Assembly: GCF_004339745.1 (NCBI RefSeq)
Contig: NZ_SMGP01000002.1
Span: 868,001 to 932,000, forward strand
Source of the DNA: Paraburkholderia sp. BL9I2N2
GTDB taxonomy: Bacteria > Pseudomonadota > Gammaproteobacteria > Burkholderiales > Burkholderiaceae
Length of the DNA stretch: 64,000 bases
Direction: 5' to 3'
Positions within the stretch are counted from its first letter, which is position 1; each line of letters opens with the position of its first letter. Shown piece after piece: positions 26,528 through 35,700 of this stretch. Under the pieces are notes generated by a model. That model did not search any database. It was not told where the DNA came from and worked only from the letters and a program-made list of their open reading frames with translations. The translations under genes and the position numbers were made by a program.

Positions 26528-27403
26528 TCAGCGATGGGCGCATGCATCGAAGCGCCACTGAAAAAATCGCACCGCTTCCTGCAAGGCGGGCGGATGATCG
26601 GCCAGCGCGGCATGCGACACGCTCGGATAGCGGACCACCTGGGTCAGCACACCCGCGTCGATCAGACTGCTGGCGTATTTCTCCGCTTCCACATGCAGCA
26701 CGTCGTTTTGCGCCGTCGCGATCAGCGTGGCCGGCAGGCCCGCGAGCCGCGACGATTCGAGCGGCGCGGCATACGGATGCATGCGCTGCGACGCTTGCGG
26801 CAGATACGCGCGATAACACGCCGCGCACTCTTTCGCGGTGATGTCCGAGCCGAGGCGCTTTTCGTCGCCCAGACGCGTGAGGCTCGGATCGAGCATCGGC
26901 CCGAACAGCGCCTGCGCGGAAATCCGCACGTCACCGCGATCCCGCGCGATGAAAGCGAGGCAATTGGCCAATTGCCCGCCCGCATCGTGGCCGGCTACGC
27001 CGACCTTCTTGCTGTTGCCGCCGAACGCACGCGCCCGCGTTTGCACCCACAGCGCCGCGCGGTGCGCGTCTTCAGGCGCGGCGGGAAACGGAAACTGCGG
27101 CGCCAGCGAGTAATCGACCGACACGACCAGGGCCGGTAAGTGTTCTGCGAAATACCGCGAGGCGAAGTCCGCCTGGTCGATCGATCCCTTCGTAAATCCA
27201 CCACCGTGGAAATAAAGCAGTACCGGCAGTGCGGTTTTCTTTTCCTGCCGGTACAGACGCAACGTGATGTCCTGCGCGTGCCCTTCGATCTGCACGTCAG
27301 TGACTTCGAGTGCCGTGCTGTCGGCCTCTGCCGGGCTGCTGCCGGCGGGCACAAAGGAGTACGGCGGTTTAAATGCTTGCATGTCGAGCCGCGCAATGCG
27401 CAT
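26528..27403 (-). CDS. llpE: LlpE-like alpha/beta hydrolase of the efflux operon
   Basis: A 291-residue alpha/beta hydrolase of the hormone-sensitive-lipase type, with the oxyanion motif LLYFHGGGFTKGS (about residues 68-80). The nucleophile elbow reads AGHDAGG, so Asp140 stands where the family has Ser in GDSAGG. Candidate acid and base are in TAQNDVLH and SVSHAAL. It is the first gene of the operon, the place held by the lipase-like llpE in Burkholderia llpE-ceoA-ceoB-opcM and llpE-bpeEF-oprC. In those systems its role in drug export is unclear. The Ser to Asp change argues against normal esterase activity. Confidence 0.87.
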   Translation of the reverse strand: MRIARLDMQAFKPPYSFVPAGSSPAEADSTALEVTDVQIEGHAQDITLRLYRQEKKTALPVLLYFHGGGFTKGSIDQADFASRYFAEHLPALVVSVDYSLAPQFPFPAAPEDAHRAALWVQTRARAFGGNSKKVGVAGHDAGGQLANCLAFIARDRGDVRISAQALFGPMLDPSLTRLGDEKRLGSDITAKECAACYRAYLPQASQRMHPYAAPLESSRLAGLPATLIATAQNDVLHVEAEKYASSLIDAGVLTQVVRYPSVSHAALADHPPALQEAVRFFQWRFDACAHR

Positions 27404-27419
27404 AGAACTTCAATGGTGC

Positions 27420-27475
27420 GAATTGTGGGTTCGGCAGACTCGTAAATAAATGCCTATAATCCGGCAACACAATTC
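27420..27475. promoter_or_regulatory. Divergent ceoR/llpE control region with dyad
   Basis: An inverted repeat GAATTGTG (27420-27427) and CACAATTC (27468-27475) brackets 40 bases that contain a TATAAT hexamer (27455-27460) reading toward the LysR gene. The -35 region is poor, as expected for an activator-dependent promoter. The spacing differs from a classic LysR T-N11-A box, so the binding protein is inferred. Confidence 0.45.
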
Positions 27476-27565
27476 GGCGCCCCTGAACAATCGAATGCGA
27501 TTGTCTGCGGATTCGCGGTGGAGTCCATTCCTGCTCAGTGCGCCAGCCCCTATTGGAGGTCTGCA

Positions 27566-28570
27566 ATGGACCGGCTTCAGGCCATGCAAGTGTTCACGCG
27601 TGTCGTCGACACCAACAGCTTTACCCGCGCAGCGGAAACGCTCGACCTGCCGCGCGCATCGGTTACCACGATTATTCAGAACCTCGAAGCGTTCCTCGGC
27701 ACGCGTCTGATGCATCGGACCACGCGCCGTTTGTCGCTCACGCCGGACGGCGCGGCGTACTACGAACGCTGCGTGCGCATTCTCGCGGACGTCGAAGAGA
27801 CCGAGGCCAGTTTTCAAAGCGGCAATAAAAAGCCGCACGGCAAGCTGCGCATCGACATGCCGGGGTCGATCGGCCGCTTGCTGGTGATTCCTTCGCTGTG
27901 TGAATTCCACACGCGCTATCCGGACATCGACCTGCAACTCGGCCTGACGGACCGGCCGGTTGACCTGCTGCAGGAAGGCGTGGATTGCGTGGTGCGGGTC
28001 GGCGCGCTACAGGATTCCTCGCTGGTCGCGCGTCGGATCGGTTTGTTCGAGGGCGTGACCTGCGCGGCCCCCGACTACATCGAGCGCGCGGGCATGCCGA
28101 CTTCGCTCGACGACCTGGAGAATCACAAAGCAGTCAATTACTTTTCGAGCCGCACGGGGCGCACGATCGATTGGGCCTTCATGGTTGATGGCAAAGAAGT
28201 CGAAGTGAAAATGAAGAGCATCGTCTCGGTGAACGACGCGGACGCTTACGTGACTTGCGGGTTGGAAGGCTTCGGCCTGATTCAGCCTGCGCTCTTCATG
28301 GTGCTGCCGCATCTGCGTTCGGGCCAACTGGTGGAAGTACTGCCGGAGCTGAAACCTTTGCCGATGCCAATTTCCGCAGTCTATCCGCACAGCCGGCATC
28401 TGTCGCCTAAAGTCCGCGTTTTCGTAGACTGGATCGCGGAGCTGTTCGACCGTTGTCCGTTATTGAGTGGACGTGGCAGTCTCGACGCAACGTGTACGAA
28501 ACGCACTTTCGAAGAACGCGAGTCTGCTCCGATGCTCGACACGCCGGTGATAACGGAATGGGTCGCTTGA
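27566..28570 (+). CDS. ceoR: LysR-type regulator of the RND pump (CeoR/BpeT-like)
   Basis: A 334-residue LysR-family regulator. The N-terminal winged HTH is MDRLQAMQVFTRVVDTNSFTRAAETL, followed by a recognition helix in RASVTTIIQNLEAFLGTRLM. The effector domain starts near residue 90 (GKLRIDMPGSIGRLLVIPSL). The start is supported by GGAGG seven bases before ATG 27566. It is divergent from llpE-ceoA-ceoB-opcM, as CeoR and BpeT are in Burkholderia, where they activate the pump operon; in P. aeruginosa MexT plays the same part for mexEF-oprN. The C-terminus runs about 30 residues beyond the usual end. Confidence 0.9.
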   Translation: MDRLQAMQVFTRVVDTNSFTRAAETLDLPRASVTTIIQNLEAFLGTRLMHRTTRRLSLTPDGAAYYERCVRILADVEETEASFQSGNKKPHGKLRIDMPGSIGRLLVIPSLCEFHTRYPDIDLQLGLTDRPVDLLQEGVDCVVRVGALQDSSLVARRIGLFEGVTCAAPDYIERAGMPTSLDDLENHKAVNYFSSRTGRTIDWAFMVDGKEVEVKMKSIVSVNDADAYVTCGLEGFGLIQPALFMVLPHLRSGQLVEVLPELKPLPMPISAVYPHSRHLSPKVRVFVDWIAELFDRCPLLSGRGSLDATCTKRTFEERESAPMLDTPVITEWVA

Positions 28571-28611
28571 TACGCGCGAGTTGAAGGACAGAATCTGGAA
28601 CAGTGAATTCC

Positions 28612-28638
28612 AACCGCGGCTCTAATGCCGCGGTTTTC
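28612..28638 (+). terminator. Rho-independent terminator after the LysR regulator
   Basis: Perfect 9-bp stem AACCGCGGC/GCCGCGGTT with a 6-base loop (28612-28635), followed by a short T run. Confidence 0.8.
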
Positions 28639-28804
28639 ATTTGCGACAACGCCCGCAAGGCGTTTCACGAAGCGTTAACGCGATTGTTCCGAAATCGCGA
28701 CAATTCATTTCGCGAAAGCGCGATTTATCCACACTGCCTCGAAGTCTACATTTCACCCTGTCGCAGCGCCGCTCGTGCTGCAAACGAATCGACAGGAGTG
28801 AATC

Positions 28805-29113
28805 ATGAAACGCAATCTCTTAGCAGGTCTGGCTCTTTCGCTGCTCGTGAGCGCACCGGTGTTTGCACAAAGCAGCAGCGGCGGCATTGGCCGCGCCGGC
28901 ACTTATGAAACACTGCCGACTCCGACCGCCAGCGCGAAGACGCGTGAAGAAGTGAAGGCCGAACTCGTCGCGGCCTATCGCGACGGCTCGCTGCCCGCAC
29001 TGAATCGCACGACGTATCCGAACAAAGGCCTGATCGGTCAAACCCAGGCCGAACGCATCGCGCTGCAGGAAGGCACGGGCGGCGACGTCACGCGCGTGGC
29101 CAACGGACAGTAA
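28805..29113 (+). CDS. DUF4148 exported protein
   Basis: A 102-residue exported protein. A signal peptide (MKRNLLAGLALSLLVSAPVFAQS) ends at AFA/Q-type cleavage near residue 21. The mature part has the DUF4148 core with the pattern TREEVKAELVAAYRDGSLPAL followed by NRTTYPN. DUF4148 proteins are abundant in Burkholderia and relatives, periplasmic, and of unknown function. The start has GACAGGAG upstream. A related protein is encoded at 53037-53363. Confidence 0.88.
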   Translation: MKRNLLAGLALSLLVSAPVFAQSSSGGIGRAGTYETLPTPTASAKTREEVKAELVAAYRDGSLPALNRTTYPNKGLIGQTQAERIALQEGTGGDVTRVANGQ

Positions 29114-29196
29114 AACCAGCTTGCCGCAATGATTCGGTTTCCAGAAGAAATAGTCGTTGCGGCGCCATTCATGCACTCTTCAAAAAGGAGCTCATC

Positions 29197-29271
29197 ATGA
29201 CACCCTCGGAACTCGACCATTGGGATACCGACACCCCTGTGTGGACGCCGTACCGCGCGCCGCAACACTAA
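29197..29271 (+). CDS. Candidate 24-residue peptide with strong ribosome binding site
   Basis: An ATG at 29197 preceded by AAAAAGGAG at 7 bases opens a 24-codon frame (MTPSELDHWDTDTPVW, ending YRAPQH) closed by TAA. It lies 83 bases after the DUF4148 gene and 20 bases before a perfect hairpin. The peptide is hydrophilic and Trp/Pro/Asp-rich, with no signal or membrane segment. I do not recognise it. The support is the near-consensus ribosome binding site and placement only. Confidence 0.35.
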   Translation: MTPSELDHWDTDTPVWTPYRAPQH

Positions 29272-29290
29272 GTGTCGAAAGTAGCAGCAA

Positions 29291-29317
29291 GTGCCCGCGG
29301 ACCCGGTCCGCGGGCAC
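29291..29317. terminator. Perfect hairpin between convergent genes
   Basis: 12-bp perfect arms (29291-29302 and 29306-29317) with a CCG loop. There is no T run on either side, so it may act as a weak bidirectional terminator or an RNA 3' end stabiliser for the DUF4148 and permease transcripts. Confidence 0.6.
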
Positions 29318-29335
29318 AGTCGCATTTGCAAAGAC

Positions 29336-30409
29336 CTAGCGCCTCGGCACGCCGTCGCGCCACTCGCCCCAGTGTGTGGAGATATCCTGCACGAGCGGAT
29401 TGCCCGAGAGGAACAGGTTCTGGATGGCGATCGTAAAGCCGCCTTGCGCGGCGTAGTTCAGCAAGTTGTCCGCACTCGTCTGCCCGTCGTAGGGCCGGTC
29501 GAAATCGGAGCCCGCCCGCAACACGGCAACCCGATTCAAATCGACTTTATGGACTGAAGCCGCGCGCTTGAGCGCCTCGTAAGTGGCGTTGTCCTCCTGC
29601 TGCGTGGTGCAGTAGACGCCCTTTCCATCGGTCAGAATCTTGGTCCAGTCGCGGGCTCTCTGCCCGAGGAGCGTGCCTGACCACCACGTATCACCGGCCA
29701 GCGTATCGCATTGAATGACAGTCGGCGGCCGATTGGCTGGTGCGTACGAGTACTTCGCCCGTGCAGCCTGAGCCTGCGGGTTATCGGAAAGCGTCACGTT
29801 GCGAGATAAGGCGAACGCCGTATGCGCGAGCCGGGGGTTCAACTGGAACACTTCGGTGCGGTAGTCGAGCGGCGGCTTGGCCGAAGGACTCGTGGTGTTG
29901 ATGCCAAGGTAGCCGGTATCCCAGCCGGGCGGAATCTCGCGCCCGTCGATCTCCCATTGAATCCCGAAGTCGACCAGATAATTCGCCCACGCGGCGGAGC
30001 CCACCGTGCCCTGCTGCGGATCGATCCCGGCAATGCCGGCGACCATGAAGTACGTATGCCGCAAATCGAAACGCGGCGAGAACGTCAGCGCCATGATCGA
30101 CGCAGCGGCGTTGCTATGCCCCATGCCGGTGGTCATCACGCACACGTCCTGCTTGTTGCAATGGACGGTCGGGTAATCGGGCGACAAGCCGTCCACCGCA
30201 ATCTCGCGCCAGGGTCCGAGGTTATCGAGCCATACCTGCCCCTCCGGCCCGAACATCGAAATGATCATCACCTTGACGGGCTGCCCGCGCGAGCCGCCGT
30301 CGCCGTGCGAGAAACCGTCGTTGTCGTCCGCACTGGCCGGTCCGGACGAAAAGGCCGCGCAAGCCGCGAGGGTAATGGCGCAGACGGCGCCGAGTGAGCG
30401 AGTCAGCAT
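29336..30409 (-). CDS. Purine nucleoside permease-like (NUP family) exported protein
   Basis: A 357-residue protein of the NUP family, named after Candida NUP but structurally a nucleoside-phosphorylase-like fold. A signal peptide (ITLAACAAFSSGPASA, with a possible lipobox at TLAAC) leads to VKVMIISMFGPEGQVWL. The family signatures include DVCVMTTGMGHSNAAASIMAL, YFMVAGIAGIDPQQGTVGSAAW and RAGSDFDRP. In bacteria it is predicted to be periplasmic and to bind or process nucleosides. It is preceded by an AAAGGAAGATC ribosome binding site and followed by a hairpin; no other purine genes are nearby. Confidence 0.85.
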   Translation of the reverse strand: MLTRSLGAVCAITLAACAAFSSGPASADDNDGFSHGDGGSRGQPVKVMIISMFGPEGQVWLDNLGPWREIAVDGLSPDYPTVHCNKQDVCVMTTGMGHSNAAASIMALTFSPRFDLRHTYFMVAGIAGIDPQQGTVGSAAWANYLVDFGIQWEIDGREIPPGWDTGYLGINTTSPSAKPPLDYRTEVFQLNPRLAHTAFALSRNVTLSDNPQAQAARAKYSYAPANRPPTVIQCDTLAGDTWWSGTLLGQRARDWTKILTDGKGVYCTTQQEDNATYEALKRAASVHKVDLNRVAVLRAGSDFDRPYDGQTSADNLLNYAAQGGFTIAIQNLFLSGNPLVQDISTHWGEWRDGVPRR

Positions 30410-30646
30410 CGTGATCTTCCTTTTTTTGCTTGTGATGCAGGTTGGGAGAAAGTGCTGCTTTCAAGCCGGAAGAAGTATAGGTGCGAAGAAATTATTTTCC
30501 ACTACACGATGCGGTATCGATCGACGTCTCTGAACGCAGTAGGGCAAAACCATGCGAATCGGTTCAGCACGCTTTCTTCGGCGTTTTCTTATAATCGATA
30601 GTCCCCAGCGCACCGCCTTTGTGCACTTCACAACAGGAGCACCACG

Positions 30647-31627
<981 letters not shown>

Positions 31628-31643
31628 GCGACGCACGTGCCGC

Positions 31644-32549
31644 TCAAATGCGCGGCACCTCGGGTTCGAAAAACACCCAGCGGACTTGCGGGAACGTGGC
31701 CTGCAAGTCCGCTTCGATCACATTGATCGCATCGACCATCGCGCGGCCGCTCGCGTAGTCGATCATTTCCGCCTGCACGGCCACGACCACATGACGGCCC
31801 CATTGCAGCGTAATCATATTGATGATGCTGCGAATCTCGGTGCGCCCGCGCAGATGCGCCTCGATGGCGCGCCGCACTTCGGGGCTCGCCGATTCGCCGA
31901 CGATCATCGACTTCACTTCACGCGCCACCAGCCACGCAATCAGCATCAGCAGCAAGCCGACACCGATGGAGCCCAACGCGTCGTAGACAGGATTGCCGGT
32001 CACCATGGTGAGCAGCACGGCCACGAAGGCCATCGCCAGGCCCGCCAGCGCGGCGATATCCTCGCCCGCTACCACCAGCAGTTCGGATTCGCGCGTCTCC
32101 CGAAACCAGTGCCACATGCTTTTGTCGGGATGCGTCTTGCGGATTTCCTTGACGGCGCCCCACAAGGAGAGCGCCTCGAGCACCACCGACACGCCGAGCA
32201 CCACCAGCGCCACATAGGCATACTGCAACGGCTCGTGCACGAACAGACGATGCACGCCCTCATACACCGAGAACGCGCCGCCGACAAAGAACAGCAGAAG
32301 CGCGACCAGCAGCGAATAGAAGTTGATCTCGCGCCCGCCGCCCATGGGATGCAGCGGGCTCGCCGGCTTGCGCGCTTCACGCAGACCGAAGAGCAGCAGC
32401 AGTTGATTGCCGCAGTCGGCGGTCGAGTGGATAGCCTCGGCGAACATCGAGCCGGAACCGGTGAACGCGGCAGCCGCGAACTTGCAGATGGCGATGCCGA
32501 GGTTGGCGGCGAGCGCGTAGAAAATGGCTTTCGGCGATTCTTCTTTCAT
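31644..32549 (-). CDS. Cation diffusion facilitator (CDF/ZnT-type) metal transporter
   Basis: A 301-residue inner-membrane metal:H+ antiporter. Helix 2 carries the metal motif EAIHSTADCGNQ (HxxxD). In helix 5 the text is VVAGEDIAALAG, so the usual HxxxD is replaced by Glu-Asp, a pattern like that of the ZnT9 branch. The C-terminal cytoplasmic domain (RAIEAHLRGRTEIRSIINMI, VVVAVQAEMID) has the ferredoxin-like dimerisation fold. Start at ATG 32549 (MKEESPKAIFYALAANLGIA) rather than an upstream unconserved extension. The metal is likely Zn2+ or another divalent ion. Confidence 0.88.
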   Translation of the reverse strand: MKEESPKAIFYALAANLGIAICKFAAAAFTGSGSMFAEAIHSTADCGNQLLLLFGLREARKPASPLHPMGGGREINFYSLLVALLLFFVGGAFSVYEGVHRLFVHEPLQYAYVALVVLGVSVVLEALSLWGAVKEIRKTHPDKSMWHWFRETRESELLVVAGEDIAALAGLAMAFVAVLLTMVTGNPVYDALGSIGVGLLLMLIAWLVAREVKSMIVGESASPEVRRAIEAHLRGRTEIRSIINMITLQWGRHVVVAVQAEMIDYASGRAMVDAINVIEADLQATFPQVRWVFFEPEVPRI

Positions 32550-32703
32550 CGTCGTGGAAGGCGTCCGTGAGTTTGCAAAGAGCTTTCGGTGAGCAACAGC
32601 CCGTATTATGGCCATGCCGGGCGGCATGCGTCCAACCGGGTGTTGTTTGCACCGCGCTCCGCTTGCGCTCTACCTCGTTCGCCTTCCCTCGCCTTGCGCC
32701 GTG

Positions 32704-35700
32704 TTATGCCCTTTCGAGCGCCGCCATTTCACGCACGATCACCAGCAGCATCGACAGACTCGCGCCGCCGGTGGCCCGCAGATCAGCCAGGAGGCGCGCG
32801 TAGCGCTCCAGTTGCGCGGTGCGCTTCTCACGCCATGCCTCGACCAGCGCCTCGGGTGTGGATGCTTCGTCAGCGTTGGCCAATGCGCTCGTCGTCAACG
32901 CGCGTTTGAGACGCGCGATGTCGGCCAGTGCCGTCGCTCGCGCCAGCATGTCCCAGTGCGTGGGCGCCGGCAACGCGGCCGCGCGTTCACTGATCCAGCC
33001 GGAATTCAGCAGCGTGCCGAGAGCGAAATAGACACCGGCCACCAGTTCGAGACTGCGCCCGGAGGTCGACGCCACTTCGGCGATATCGAGCAACGCAGCC
33101 GAAATCTCGCCGCTCGCGATCCGCACCGCCAATTCGCTATCCACACCGGCGTCCGCGAACACGCGCTGCCGCTCGGAGAGCGCTTCGAGATCGGCGCTCG
33201 GCAAGAGCGCAGGCCATTGCGGCGCAAGGCGTTGCGCCGCGTCGCGGCAACGCGCGAGCAGGCCGGCCACGTCGCGGTCGCTGACCGCGCCCGATTGCAG
33301 TTGCCGCAGGAACCACAGCGCGGAACGCTCGACGAGCCGCGCGACTTCGACGAACATGCGCGCCTGGATGTCGTCGGCGACGCGGTTGTCGAGCGCGTCG
33401 ATACTGCGCCAGACGTCGTCGAGATCGAACACGTCGCGCGCCATGATGCAGGCCCGCACGATGTCGCCGGGCTGCGCGTCGGTTTCCTCCATCAGCCGGT
33501 GCACGAACTCGCAACCCACCCGATTCACCAACGCGTTGGTCAGATGCGTCGCGAGAATTTCGCGGCGCAGCGGGTGGCGCTGCATCGGCTCGCTGAAGCG
33601 CTGCCGCAACGGCTTCGGAAAGTATTCGACCAGCATGTCGCTGACGAGCGGGTCTTCCGGTATCGACGATTCGAGCAGCGCGTCGTACAGCCACATCTTG
33701 CTGTAGGCGAGCAGCACGGCGCGCTCCGGCGTGGTGAGCCCCTGTTTGGCGGCTTGCCGTTCGGCGACTTCTTCGTCGGTCGGCAGAAACTCGATCACGC
33801 GATTCAGACGCCCCGCACGTTCGAGGTAGCGCATCAGGCGCGCTTCCGCATCGAGCAGTTCGACGCCGTAGCGGCCCGCAATCGACAGCGCCTGCGTCTG
33901 GTAGTAGTTGTCCTGCAACACGAGCAAGCCGACTTCGTCGGTCATTTCGGCGAGCAGTGCGTTGCGTTGCTTCTCCGTCATTTCGCCATCGGAGACGACG
34001 AGCCCCAACAGAATCTTGATGTTGACCTCGTGGTCCGAGCAGTCCACACCCGCGGAGTTGTCGATCGCGTCGGTATTGATCCGGCCGCCGCGCTGCGCGA
34101 ACTCGATGCGCCCAAGCTGCGTGAGACCGAGATTGCCGCCTTCGGCCACGACCTTGCAATGCAGATCGGCGCCGTTGACACGGATCGCGTCGTTGGCGCG
34201 GTCGCCGACTTGCAGATGCGTTTCGCGGCTCGCCTTCACATAGGTGCCGATGCCGCCGTTGTACAGCAGATCGACCGGCGCCTGCAGTATCGCGCGCATC
34301 AATTCAGCGGGCGCGAGCGCCGGCGCGCTGATGCCGAGCACCGACTGCACCGCAGGCGACAGCGGAATCGTCTTGGCGCTGCGCGGAAACACGCCGCCGC
34401 CCGCCGAGATCAGCGAAGGGTCGTAGTCGGCCCAACTCGAGCGGTCGAGAACGAACAGGCGCCCGCGCTCGGCAAGACTGGCCGCCGGATCGGGATTCGG
34501 ATCGAGAAAGATATGCCGATGGTCGAACGCGGCCACCAGCTTGATATGCGGCGACAACAGCATGCCGTTGCCGAACACGTCGCCGGACATATCGCCCACG
34601 CCGACCACCGTGAAGTCCATGGTCTGCGTATCCACGCCCATTTCGCGGAAGTGCCGTTTGACCGACTCCCATGCACCGCGCGCGGTGATGGCCATTTTCT
34701 TGTGGTCATAGCCGACCGAGCCGCCCGATGCAAAAGCGTCGTCGAGCCAGAAACCGTATTCCTGCGAGATCGCGTTCGCGTAGTCGGAGAACGTGGCCGT
34801 GCCTTTGTCGGCGGCGACCACCAGATAGGGATCGTCGGGATCGTGGCGCACCACGTCGGGCGGCGGCACCACTCTCGTGACGGCAAGATTGTCGGTCAGG
34901 TCGAGCAGGCCGCGCAGGAAAGTCTGATAGCAGGCAATGCCTTCACGCATCCATGCGTCGCGTTCGGTTTGCGGCGGCGGATTCTTCACCACGAAGCCGC
35001 CCTTCGAACCGACCGGCACGATCACCACGTTCTTCACCATCTGCGCCTTCATCAGGCCGAGCACTTCCGTGCGGAAGTCCTCGCGCCGGTCCGACCAGCG
35101 CAGGCCGCCGCGCGCCACGCGTCCGCCGCGCAAATGCACGCCTTCCACGCGCGGCGAATATACCCAGATTTCGAACATCGGTTTCGGCTCGGGTAAGCCG
35201 GGCACCTGCGCGGGATCGAACTTGAAGGACAGATACGGCTTTGGATGTCCGTCGGCGTCGAAGCGATAGTAGTTCGTCCGCTTGGTGGCTTTGATGACGC
35301 CGAGAAATTGCCGCAGTATGCGGTCTTCGTCGAGATTCGGCACCTGGTCGAGCGCGCTGTCGATCGAGCGCAGCCAGCCGTCGACGCGCGCCTCGCGCGT
35401 CTCGCCCAATACCGGATCGAAGCGCGCGATGAACAGTTCCACCAGCATGCGCGCTATCGCCGGATTGCCGGTCACCGCGCGTTCGATGTACGCGTCGCTG
35501 AAGGTCGAGCCCACCTGCCGCAAATACTTCGCGTACGCGCGCAGGATTGTCACCTCGCGCGCATTCAATTGCGCGCGCAACACGAGTCGATTGAAATCGT
35601 CGCTTTCAATCGCGCCGGTCCACACCTGCTCGAACGCTTCTTCGAAGAGATCCTTCACGCGCTCGATGTCGAATTCCGCGTCGTCCGCGAGTTCGAGGCC

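Noticed and set aside
32608..35196. Very long rightward open frame (862 codons) opposite gdhB
   Set aside because: It is antisense to a conserved, full-length glutamate dehydrogenase; its Arg/His/Gln-rich text is the usual mirror of high-GC codon bias.
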